Of a stretch of 39,608 bases of DNA, positions 7,664 through 16,436 are shown in pieces. This stretch comes from Clostridiales bacterium (GTDB lineage: Bacteria > Bacillota > Clostridia > Christensenellales > SZUA-584): positions 1-39,608 of the forward strand of contig JAJUJH010000007.1 of NCBI GenBank assembly GCA_029265435.1. The letters run 5' to 3'. The first letter of the stretch is position 1. Every line of letters starts with the position of its first letter. A model generated the notes under the pieces. That model was not told the origin of the DNA, did no database searches, and saw nothing but the letters and a program-made list of their open reading frames with translations. Position numbers and translations under genes: made by a program.

Positions 7664-8071
7664 GTGGAGACGAATTACAGGGTGACGGGAATGTCTTGCG
7701 CGGCATGCGCGGCGCATGTGCAGAAGGCCGTCGCCAAGCTGGACGGCGTTGAGCAAAGCGAGGTCAACATCTCGACCGAAAAACTGCATGTGAAATTTGA
7801 CGAAAGCAAGCTGGATTTCGAAAGAATCAAAAAAGCAGTGGAGGACGCGGGATACGGGCTTGAAAACGACAAAACTGTCAAAAGAGCCGAGCTGGGAGTG
7901 GAGGGCATGACGTGCGCCGCGTGTTCGGCCGCGGTGGAGCGTTCGATCAAAAGGCTGTCCGGCGTCCATTCCGCGTCGGTGAACCTTGCGACTCACCGTG
8001 CCGCTGTGGAATATGATCCGTCTGTGGTCAGGCTTTCCGCGATCAGACAGGCGATCGAGAAGGCGGGCTAA
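7664..8071 (+). CDS. copA: CopA N-terminal metal-binding part (two HMA domains), cut off by TAA
   Basis: Translation most likely starts at GTG 7664, six bases after GGAGGAG, giving VETNYRVTGMSCAAC. The track start at 7619 has no ribosome binding site. Two heavy-metal-associated domains are complete, with copper-binding motifs GMSCAAC and GMTCAAC, about 75 residues apart. The frame stops at TAA 8069-8071 after AIEKAG, where copper ATPases normally continue with Tyr (AGYKP). The frame then stays open into the ATPase body. As it stands, this gene would make a free 135-residue two-domain copper-binding protein, comparable in effect to the chaperone made by frameshifting on E. coli copA. It could equally be a simple knockout mutation or a sequence error. 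Confidence 0.8.
   Translation: METNYRVTGMSCAACAAHVQKAVAKLDGVEQSEVNISTEKLHVKFDESKLDFERIKKAVEDAGYGLENDKTVKRAELGVEGMTCAACSAAVERSIKRLSGVHSASVNLATHRAAVEYDPSVVRLSAIRQAIEKAG
8069..8071 (+). other. In-frame TAA interrupting copA (codon 136)
   Basis: The reading frame before and after this codon is the same (positions congruent to 2 modulo 3). The 24 codons between the stop and ATG 8144 are open and look coding ([20 protein letters not shown]). A single base change from TAC or TAT (Tyr) explains the break; no frameshift is needed. Confidence 0.8.
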
Positions 8072-8143
8072 AAGCCTGTCGATATTCGGGAAGGAACGGA
8101 GCGAAGCGCCGATGAGGAGAAGCGGATCAGGGCGCTTAAGAGG

Positions 8144-10153
<2,010 letters not shown>

Positions 10154-10209
10154 AAAACGCGCTTCAGATTAAAACGCGTATACAGCTTATATTGGCCCAA
10201 AAACAAAGG

Positions 10210-10782
10210 TTATTCGCGGAAAGAAACCGTTTGGTTTTCCATGCTGTCGATAATGGCGAGGCTTTGTACGTTGTAGCCGGCTTCGCGCAGGCGGTCTCCG
10301 CCGCCCTGAAACCCTTTTTCAATCACGATGCCGATGCCGACAACGGTTGCGCCAGCCTGGCGGCTGATATCAAGAAGGCCTCTTTGCGCCTTTCCCGTTG
10401 CGAGTATGTCGTCGATGATCAGTATGCGGTCTTGCGGCGTGAGGAAGCGTTTTTCAAGAATAACGGTATAATCTTTGCCGCGCGTATAGCTCGTGACGGT
10501 TGTCTTGTATACGTCGCCGTCGATGTTTTTGCTTTCCGACTTCTTCGCAAAAACGATGGGCACATTAAAATGCTGCGCCGTCAGACACGCGACGGCGATT
10601 CCGCTTGCTTCGATCGTGATGACTTTTGTGATGTTCTCTTTGCCGAACAGCCGTTTAAACTCTTTTCCGATCTCGCTTAACAGGGCGATATCGATTTGAT
10701 GATTCAAAAATCCGTCAACCTTGATGATATGACCGTCCTTGATTTTTCCGTCCTTGCGGATGCGCTGTTTTAAGAGCTCCAT
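10210..10782 (-). CDS. xpt: Xanthine phosphoribosyltransferase
   Basis: A 190-residue protein, the standard length for Xpt. It starts at the ATG behind GAGGGG on the minus strand. The type I phosphoribosyltransferase signature is present as ILIIDDILATGKA (PRPP-binding), with the N-terminal MELLKQRI and VDGFLNHQID typical of the family. It converts xanthine and PRPP to XMP in purine salvage. The gene is convergent with copA and divergent from the GGDEF-EAL gene. Clostridial xpt genes are often preceded by a purine riboswitch. I looked for the aptamer core in the 300-bp leader and did not find it. Confidence 0.93.
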   Translation of the reverse strand: MELLKQRIRKDGKIKDGHIIKVDGFLNHQIDIALLSEIGKEFKRLFGKENITKVITIEASGIAVACLTAQHFNVPIVFAKKSESKNIDGDVYKTTVTSYTRGKDYTVILEKRFLTPQDRILIIDDILATGKAQRGLLDISRQAGATVVGIGIVIEKGFQGGGDRLREAGYNVQSLAIIDSMENQTVSFRE

Positions 10783-10818
10783 TCAATTCCCCTCAAGTGA
10801 AAAATGTATATTGATTCT

Positions 10819-10824
10819 ATTATA
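10819..10824 (-). promoter_or_regulatory. Candidate -10 element of xpt
   Basis: A perfect TATAAT is present on the minus strand 37 bp upstream of the xpt start codon. The region 17 bp further upstream has no good -35 match. Confidence 0.4.
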
Positions 10825-10953
10825 CCGCAGTATTGAATATTTGGAATAGCAAGTGTTAAAAAAGTTCGCATTTATACCGATTAAATATAGGAAAAGAGAG
10901 AAAAATACAGAGGAGAAGGCCAATAAATTGTAGAAAAATAAAATAATTAAAAG

Positions 10954-10988
10954 ATTCGGCAATTTTCGATACTCAATTATTGCCGAAT
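10954..10988 (+). repeat. 10-bp perfect inverted repeat in the xpt / GGDEF-EAL intergenic region
   Basis: ATTCGGCAAT (10954-10963) and ATTGCCGAAT (10979-10988) are exact inverted copies 15 bases apart. Both flanking genes point away from it, so it is not a terminator. The right arm overlaps the -35 of the candidate plus-strand promoter, so an operator for a dimeric regulator is the simplest reading. The rest of this 300-bp gap is AT-rich and shows no other gene. Confidence 0.5.
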
Positions 10989-11009
10989 GATGCAATAACA
11001 ATGTAAAAT
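10980..11009 (+). promoter_or_regulatory. Candidate promoter of the GGDEF-EAL gene
   Basis: TTGCCG (10980-10985) and TAAAAT (11004-11009) are separated by 18 bases, 75 bp upstream of the start codon. This is a plausible housekeeping-sigma promoter. Confidence 0.4.
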
Positions 11010-11084
11010 AATAGCCATAATAATGATTTCAAACCATTTGATATCCCATATGTTCAATATTAACTGAGCGAAGGATGATGAACG

Positions 11085-12842
11085 ATGCTTACTGGTAGCA
11101 ATGGTTATGGAACGCTTGTCGATAACGCAAACCGAAGGGTCAAAATTTCTTATTGGATATGGCTTTTTGCGTGTATTGCTTTCTATATCGGATGCAATTC
11201 CATCATTATTGCCATGTCAATCGCAAAAAAAAGCACGGTATTTGCAAATGTCAGCAAATATACGCTTAACGGAGTTCTTGCTCAGGGCCAAGTGATCGCG
11301 GTCATCCTGATTTCGCTGAACCCGATTAAACTGAGCTACATTGCGGCGCTGTTTTTGTGCGGCTTTACCTCTATGTCGTCGCTGATGACCGTGCTGGCCG
11401 GCGGAGGCTTTGACGCGCTGCCCGGCGTGATTGTACCGCTGACTTCGGCCGCCATGAGCCTGATCATCCACAATTACGGCAGACGTTTCAAAGACCAGCT
11501 TCAAAGGGTGCTGGAATACAGCGGCATCGTGAAGAAAAACGAAGAAATGCTGCATTATCTCGCTTATTACGATATGGTGACGGGGCTTCCGAACCGTACG
11601 ACGCTGATGGATCAGATCGATATGCTGACAGAGAAGGACGATCCGGAGCGCAAGGGGTTTTATCTTGTGTATATGGATATCGACGATTTTAAAATTATCA
11701 ACGATACGTTGGGGCATAACGCAGGCGACAGCGTTTTGAAGGAAGCCGCGCGGCGCTGGGAAAGCTGCTGCCGAAACGAGGACCTGCTTGCGCGGGTGGG
11801 CGGAGACGAGTTTGTGCTGTTGATCTGCTCGGAAATGGATCCGAAACAGCTTCGAGAATATTTAATTGGGTTCCGGTCTGTGCTCAAAGCGCCGATTTTA
11901 AGCAATCATAAGGAATTTTCGATCAGCGTCAGCTTCGGGATAGCCAGATATCCGGATGACGGGAAAAACGGGGAAGAACTGATGCAGAATGCCGATATCG
12001 CGCTGTATAAGGCAAAAAAGCTTGGGAAAGACAGATATCTGTTTTTTAGTGCAAAGATCAGGGACGAGGTTGTCAGAAAAATCAAGCTCGAAAACGATCT
12101 GCTGTCGGCAATCGGCAACGGTGAACTTTATATGGTCTATCAGCCACAGTACCATTGCGGTTCTTTAAAGCTTAAAGGTTTTGAGGCGCTGATTCGCTGG
12201 AAGCATCCGGAGCTTGGCCTGATCAGTCCGGCGGAATTCATTCCGATTTCGGAAAGGGCGGGAATGATCATCGATATCGGCCGATGGGTTTTGGAGAACA
12301 CGCTGAACGTTTTTTCCGAGCTGCAAAGGAACGCACAGATCCAGACCGTCGTATCCGTCAATATTTCCGTTGAGCAGCTTTCGCATCCGGGATTTGCCGC
12401 GATGGTGAGCGATATACTCGCAAAAACGTGCTTCAACAGCCGGTTTCTCGTATTGGAAATGACGGAATCCGTTTTTATCACGGAACCCGAATATATCACC
12501 GGTGTGCTGCGCCGCCTCAAAGAAATGGGGATCGGTCTGGCGCTAGACGATTTCGGAACGAAATACGCATCCCTGAACTATTTGCAGATGCTGCCGGTGA
12601 CCATGCTGAAAATCGATAAAACATTTATCGATCAGATTTCGCCTTCTCATCTGATGACGGGCGCGGTGATATCGCTGTCGCATAAGCTGGGCATGGAGGT
12701 GATGGCGGAGGGTGTGGAGACGAAGGAGCAGCTGGATTACCTTTCTGAAAACGGGTGCGATTATATTCAAGGATATCTTTTGAGCAAGCCTGTCGAAAAA
12801 GAACAAATTGAGCCGATTTATCGGGACAACGCAACGGCATGA
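11085..12842 (+). CDS. Membrane-bound GGDEF-EAL c-di-GMP turnover protein
   Basis: A 585-residue protein starting at ATG 11085 behind GAAGGATG. The N-terminal 125 residues form about four transmembrane helices with no recognised sensor domain. The GGDEF domain (about 155-320) has an intact GGDEF (239-243). An RxxD inhibitory site (RNED) lies five residues before it, so it can in principle make c-di-GMP and be product-inhibited. The EAL domain (about 335-580) keeps EAL (367-369), DDFGT, DKTFI and EGVET, so phosphodiesterase activity is also expected. The usual GYSSL after DDFGT reads KYASL, a mild change. Which activity dominates cannot be told from the sequence. It is monocistronic, behind the inverted repeat described above. 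Confidence 0.93.
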   Translation: MLTGSNGYGTLVDNANRRVKISYWIWLFACIAFYIGCNSIIIAMSIAKKSTVFANVSKYTLNGVLAQGQVIAVILISLNPIKLSYIAALFLCGFTSMSSLMTVLAGGGFDALPGVIVPLTSAAMSLIIHNYGRRFKDQLQRVLEYSGIVKKNEEMLHYLAYYDMVTGLPNRTTLMDQIDMLTEKDDPERKGFYLVYMDIDDFKIINDTLGHNAGDSVLKEAARRWESCCRNEDLLARVGGDEFVLLICSEMDPKQLREYLIGFRSVLKAPILSNHKEFSISVSFGIARYPDDGKNGEELMQNADIALYKAKKLGKDRYLFFSAKIRDEVVRKIKLENDLLSAIGNGELYMVYQPQYHCGSLKLKGFEALIRWKHPELGLISPAEFIPISERAGMIIDIGRWVLENTLNVFSELQRNAQIQTVVSVNISVEQLSHPGFAAMVSDILAKTCFNSRFLVLEMTESVFITEPEYITGVLRRLKEMGIGLALDDFGTKYASLNYLQMLPVTMLKIDKTFIDQISPSHLMTGAVISLSHKLGMEVMAEGVETKEQLDYLSENGCDYIQGYLLSKPVEKEQIEPIYRDNATA

Positions 12843-13008
12843 TCCGGGCATCCATATCTTTATGATGTTCGGCGCGGCTCATTTCTCCGGCCTTAAGCGG
12901 CAGGGATCTGTCCGATATGGATATTATTATCCGAAGATAAGCAAAATGTTTAAAATACTGCTAATATGGTCTATGGCGAAAAAAATAGCGGGTTGCTAGA
13001 ATAAAAAA

Positions 13009-13052
13009 GGGTATCCGATACCGCGAAAGCGGTTAAGCGTTTCGGGATATCC
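13009..13052 (+). promoter_or_regulatory. Structured leader hairpin upstream of xylA
   Basis: GGGTATCC (13009-13016) pairs with GGATATCC (13045-13052), with one G-T pair. Inside, CCGC-GAAA-GCGG forms a stem with a GNRA tetraloop (13021-13032). It lies 30 bp before the xylA start, with no T run after it. It could be a 5'-UTR element protecting the mRNA, or an operator. The preceding 165 bp after the GGDEF-EAL gene show no gene. Confidence 0.4.
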
Positions 13053-13081
13053 ATGAATTCAAATGAAACGAGGTTTTCGCT

Positions 13082-14398
13082 ATGAAAGAATACTTCTCCG
13101 GTGTGCCAAAGATCCAATACAAAGGGAAGGACGGCGACGCTTTATCCTTCAAGTTTTATAATCCCGATGAAAAGCTGGGCGGCAAAACGATGAAGGAACA
13201 TCTCCGGTTTGCCATGTCTTACTGGCATACGCTGTGCGGAAACGGCGCGGACATTTTTGGCATGGGCGGGACCATGGACAAAACATTCGGGGGCGCAACG
13301 CCGCGTGAGATCTTTGAACATAAGGCCTATGCGGGCTTTGAGCTGATGGAAAAGCTCGGGATCGACTTTTTCTGCTTCCATGACCGCGATATCGCGCCGG
13401 AGGGAGACACGCTGGCCGAAAGCAACGCCATACTGGACGATTTTGTGACGCTGCTCGAAAAGCTGATGAAGGATACCGGAAAGAAGCTTCTTTGGGGCAC
13501 TGCCAACCTTTTTAGCAACAAGCGGTTTTTGCACGGCGCCGCCACTTCCTGCAATGCGGACGTGTTTGCGTTTGCCGCCGCACAGATCAAAAAGGCGATG
13601 GAATGCACAAAACGCCTGAACGGCGAAGGATATGTTTTCTGGGGAGGCCGCGAAGGGTATACCACGCTGCTCAATACCAACATGGGGCTTGAGCAGGATA
13701 ATCTGGCGCGCATGCTCACAATGGCGCGCGATTATAAAAAAGCCATCGGGTTCGAGGGCGATTTCTATATTGAGCCAAAGCCGATGGAGCCGACGGCGCA
13801 CCAGTACGATTACGATGTGGCGACAGTGCTCGCTTTCCTTAGAAAGTACGGTCTCGAAAAGGATTTCAAGATGAACATAGAAGCCAATCATGCCACGCTC
13901 GCGGGCCACAGCTTTGCGCATGAACTGCGTGTGGCGCGTGAAAACGGCGTTTTCGGTTCGATCGACGCGAACCAGGGCGAGGTGTTCAACGGATGGGACA
14001 CGGATAATTTCCCGACCAACGTCTACGACATCACGCTGGCTATGTACGAAGTGATCAAGGCCGGCGGGTTCACGAAAGGCGGCACCAATTTTGACGCCAA
14101 GCTGCGCCGCGAATCCATTGCGCCGGAAGACGTGTTCCGCGGATATATCGTCGGCATGGATACAATGGCGCTCGGTTTCAAAACCGCTTACAAGCTCATC
14201 GAAGACGGCCGGATCGACAAGTTCGTGGAAGACCGCTATGCGAGCTATAAAACCGGCATCGGCGCGAAGATCGTGAGCGGGCAGGCCGATTTTGCGTCGC
14301 TCGAAAAATATGCGCTTGAAATGGGCGAAGTCACAACGAACAAGAGCGGTTCGCAGGAATACCTCGAGGGAATCATCAATTCCGTGATATTTGGCTGA
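13082..14398 (+). CDS. xylA: Xylose isomerase
   Basis: A 438-residue protein, the length of class II xylose isomerases. It interconverts D-xylose and D-xylulose in the cytoplasm with two divalent metals. Visible signatures include [11 protein letters not shown] (catalytic His H100), [40 protein letters not shown] and GSIDANQGE, which together hold the metal ligands. It starts at ATG 13082 behind ACGAGG. No xylulokinase lies next to it; the FGGY kinase at 25447 may serve. The neighbouring transporter and sensor operon make it part of a pentose-uptake region. A partly symmetric TGAAACGAGGTTTTC overlaps the ribosome binding site and loosely resembles a CcpA site, but this is weak. Confidence 0.96.
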   Translation: MKEYFSGVPKIQYKGKDGDALSFKFYNPDEKLGGKTMKEHLRFAMSYWHTLCGNGADIFGMGGTMDKTFGGATPREIFEHKAYAGFELMEKLGIDFFCFHDRDIAPEGDTLAESNAILDDFVTLLEKLMKDTGKKLLWGTANLFSNKRFLHGAATSCNADVFAFAAAQIKKAMECTKRLNGEGYVFWGGREGYTTLLNTNMGLEQDNLARMLTMARDYKKAIGFEGDFYIEPKPMEPTAHQYDYDVATVLAFLRKYGLEKDFKMNIEANHATLAGHSFAHELRVARENGVFGSIDANQGEVFNGWDTDNFPTNVYDITLAMYEVIKAGGFTKGGTNFDAKLRRESIAPEDVFRGYIVGMDTMALGFKTAYKLIEDGRIDKFVEDRYASYKTGIGAKIVSGQADFASLEKYALEMGEVTTNKSGSQEYLEGIINSVIFG

Positions 14399-14611
14399 AC
14401 GCCATTGAAACAACCGGATTATCACTGTTCGAGACAAATGGTCTTTTAAACGCGGCTTGCAATCGGACAGAGTTCGACCGAATGGATGGACGTTGTTAAC
14501 GTGATGCCGACGGGCGTTGGCGGCGCCTTGCTTGGTTCAGTTTTTTCTCCGGCGCAGGTACTGCATCGCCAGGCATTCCCCCCGTCCGGCTATAGGAGGG
14601 AGAAAGGGAAT

Positions 14612-14683
14612 ATGATTTTACTGCTCATCCTGATTTTGCTGATACCCGCGGTTCTGCTCGACCTTGCACGCCGCAGCAAATAA
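14612..14683 (+). CDS. 23-residue hydrophobic peptide with strong ribosome binding site
   Basis: ATG 14612 is preceded by AGGAGGGAGAAAGG, among the best Shine-Dalgarno sequences in the window. It encodes MILLLILILLIPAVLLDLARR plus two residues: a single membrane-spanning stretch with a basic end. A GC-rich hairpin begins at the stop codon. The supplied ORF (14486) extends it upstream in a non-coding-looking way. The form resembles small membrane peptides such as type I toxins or small accessory subunits, but no antisense RNA is evident and no family is recognised. The 210 bp between xylA and this ORF hold no other gene I can support. Confidence 0.5.
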   Translation: MILLLILILLIPAVLLDLARRSK

Positions 14684-14700
14684 CCCCGGTCAGGCCGGGG
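14684..14700 (+). terminator. GC-rich hairpin after the 23-residue ORF
   Basis: CCCCGG and CCGGGG pair around a five-base loop, immediately after the TAA. There is no T run, so it may act with the next hairpin or mainly protect the transcript end. Confidence 0.4.
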
Positions 14701-14713
14701 CTATCGACAAAAA

Positions 14714-14739
14714 AGCCGTGCCGCCATTGTGCGGCGCGG
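14714..14739 (+). terminator. Left copy of duplicated terminator hairpin (locus A)
   Basis: A 26-base sequence (GCCGTGCCGC stem, CATT loop region, GCGGCGCGG return) is identical to 14892-14917. This left copy is not followed by T residues; instead the 148-bp repeat begins four bases later. Confidence 0.55.
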
Positions 14740-14743
14740 CTCC

Positions 14744-14891
14744 GCTTGTCGAAAAACCTTCGGTTTTCCGCCAGTTTTCCTGTTTTGCTTGTTCCCCTTA
14801 AGCTCGAAACGGCGCAAAACCGCAAGGTGTGGGCAAGCGCGGGCAAAGCTCGTCTTGCCCACGAATGATATTTTGCTTTATTGACAGTCTG
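14744..14891 (+). repeat. Dispersed ~148-bp repeat, copy A
   Basis: It runs from GCTTGTCGAAAAACC to TTTATTGACAGTCTG and aligns with 25126-25275 at roughly 90% identity by eye, with two or three short indels. It can fold into several hairpins: TGTCGAAAAACC with GGTTTTCCG near the 5' end, and GGGCAAG with CTTGCCC in the 3' half. No convincing ORF is present. It lies exactly between two copies of a locus-specific terminator hairpin. It is probably a small non-autonomous mobile element or a structured RNA module. Confidence 0.75.
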
Positions 14892-14924
14892 AGCCGTGCC
14901 GCCATTGTGCGGCGCGGTTTTTTG
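14892..14924 (+). terminator. Right copy of duplicated terminator hairpin (locus A)
   Basis: The same 26 bases as at 14714-14739, here followed by a run of seven Ts, which makes a complete rho-independent terminator. It is the functional end of the upstream transcript. Confidence 0.7.
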
Positions 14925-15010
14925 CATTGTTGCATTGTATAGAACGGCGGCAAAGGCAAGATGGAGAGCAGCGCGGCTCGGTTTTTTGATGTGTGACCGC
15001 ACAAATGAAA

Positions 15011-15048
15011 CTGGATTATTTTATCATTGAAATAATAAAAAAATCCAG
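15011..15048 (+). repeat. Imperfect inverted repeat upstream of chvE
   Basis: CTGGATT (15011-15017) and AATCCAG (15042-15048) pair, and inner TTATT and AATAA extend the symmetry. It lies 125 bp upstream of the start codon. It could be a regulator-binding site or a weak hairpin. Confidence 0.35.
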
Positions 15049-15098
15049 ATGTGCGCAACTGGTGCCGATGCATGTTAAAAAAAAGCATGACCATCACA

Positions 15099-15123
15099 AT
15101 TTTCACTATTCATCGATTTTCAC
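15099..15123 (+). promoter_or_regulatory. Candidate direct-repeat operator upstream of chvE
   Basis: ATTTTCAC occurs at 15099-15106 and again at 15116-15123, 17 bp apart. This suits an AraC-type regulator such as the YesN-like protein encoded downstream. It lies about 50 bp before the start codon, next to the TATAGGAT-like -10 region. Confidence 0.3.
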
Positions 15124-15170
15124 ATATAGGATAACATGTCAGCATCAAAAACATAAGGAGGAACCCCTAG

Positions 15171-16328
15171 ATGTCTAAAAAAATAGGCGGTCTTTTACTG
15201 GTTCTGGTTATGCTCGTCGCGATGTTTGCGGCTTGCTCGAGTCCTGCCGCTTCGCAGTCTCCCTCGGAATCCGCAAGCGCTGCTCCCAGCGAAAGCGCAT
15301 CGGCCGAAGCTCCATCGTCTGACGTCGGCGCCGGCAAACTGGTTGGCGTCACAATGCCGACAAAGTCTCTCCAGAGATGGAATGAAGACGGCGCGAACGT
15401 GAAGGCCGCTCTTGAAGCCCAGGGTTATCAGGTTGACCTTCAGTATGCCGACAACAAGCAGGACGTGCAGAACGGCCAGATCGAGAATCAGATCACCAAG
15501 GGATGCGACGTTCTTGTTATCGCGTCGATCGACGGCGGTGCTCTCGGCGGCGTTTTGTCTCAGGCTAAGGCGGCCGGAATCCCCGTTATCGCTTATGACA
15601 GACTGATCACAAATACGGACGCGGTTGACTACTATGCGACGTTTGACAACTACGGCGTGGGCGCTATGCAGGGACAGTTCATCATCGATACGCTCGGTCT
15701 TGCGAAAGGCGAGAAGGGCCCCTTCACGATGGAATGCTTCGGCGGCGACCCGGGCGACAACAATGCGAAGCTGTTCAACCAGGGCGCAATGGATCTTCTC
15801 CAGCCCTACATCGACAGCGGCGTGCTGGTCGTGAAGTCCGGCCAGACCAAATTCCCGGAGCAGATCGCGATCACGAACTGGGAATCGAAAGGCGCTCAGG
15901 ACAGAATGGACAACCTGCTCACAGGTTACTATGCTGACGAGAACATCGACGTGGTGCTCTCCCCGAACGACAGCCTTGCTCAAGGCATCGTGGCTTCGCT
16001 GAAAGCGGCCGGCTACGGCTCGAAAGACAAGCCGTTCCCGATCATCACCGGTCAGGACTGCGACAAGATCAACGTGGGTCAGATCATCCGCGGCGAGCAG
16101 TCGATGTCGATATTCAAAGACACCCGTGTGCTGGCGCAGCAGGTCATCGACATGACCTCCGCGATCCTTGCCGGCAAGGAAGTTCCGACGAATGCGGAAT
16201 ATGACAACGGCGTGAAGAAGGTCAAGTCCTTCAACTGCGAGATTCAGTTCGCGAACAAGGACAACTGGAAGGCTCTGCTTGTTGACAGCGGTTACTACAA
16301 ACTGTCTGACATTCCTGATGCGGAATAA
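15171..16328 (+). CDS. chvE: Multiple-monosaccharide ABC transporter substrate-binding lipoprotein
   Basis: A 385-residue protein starting at ATG 15171 behind AAGGAGGAA. A lipoprotein signal ends at C22 (FAACSS). A Ser/Ala/Glu-rich linker (to about residue 50) precedes a type I periplasmic-binding fold resembling ChvE/XylF (GVTMPTKSLQRW, VIAYDRLI, VLSPNDSLAQG, ITGQDCD). It should capture pentoses or related sugars at the cell surface for the ATPase and permease encoded next. The hairpin between it and mmsA would allow more binding protein than ATPase to be made. The exact sugar is not decided by the sequence. The neighbouring xylA and ara genes point to xylose or arabinose. Confidence 0.9.
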   Translation: MSKKIGGLLLVLVMLVAMFAACSSPAASQSPSESASAAPSESASAEAPSSDVGAGKLVGVTMPTKSLQRWNEDGANVKAALEAQGYQVDLQYADNKQDVQNGQIENQITKGCDVLVIASIDGGALGGVLSQAKAAGIPVIAYDRLITNTDAVDYYATFDNYGVGAMQGQFIIDTLGLAKGEKGPFTMECFGGDPGDNNAKLFNQGAMDLLQPYIDSGVLVVKSGQTKFPEQIAITNWESKGAQDRMDNLLTGYYADENIDVVLSPNDSLAQGIVASLKAAGYGSKDKPFPIITGQDCDKINVGQIIRGEQSMSIFKDTRVLAQQVIDMTSAILAGKEVPTNAEYDNGVKKVKSFNCEIQFANKDNWKALLVDSGYYKLSDIPDAE

Positions 16329-16341
16329 GCCGTAATACGGT

Positions 16342-16372
16342 AAAATGGCGGCAGCAAGGCTGCCGCCATTTT
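16342..16372 (+). terminator. Attenuating hairpin between chvE and mmsA
   Basis: A perfect 13-bp stem (AAAATGGCGGCAG with CTGCCGCCATTTT) with a five-base loop, 13 bp after the chvE stop. It has the shape of a partial terminator and mRNA 3'-end stabiliser, as commonly found after binding-protein genes. Confidence 0.75.
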
Positions 16373-16436
16373 GCCTTAAACGGGGTTGCTTTTTATGAGG
16401 ATCTTAGGTTCAAGTATATAAACAAGGAGTGGTCGC

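Noticed and set aside
10822-10832. CCGCAGTAT near the xpt promoter matches nine bases of the integrase palindrome arm
   Set aside because: Only one half-site is present, with no opposing arm, so chance is the simplest explanation.
10783-11084. Purine riboswitch upstream of xpt, or c-di-GMP riboswitch upstream of the GGDEF-EAL gene
   Set aside because: I looked on both strands for the purine aptamer core (GTTTCTACC-type junctions) and for the GEMM tetraloop/receptor pattern and saw neither.
14625-15002. Minus-strand ORFs in both repeat copies share a similar translation (FCAVSSLRGTSKT...)
   Set aside because: The similarity follows from the DNA repeat itself. Starts differ, indels shift the frame between copies, and there is no ribosome binding site. 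The element looks like structured non-coding DNA.
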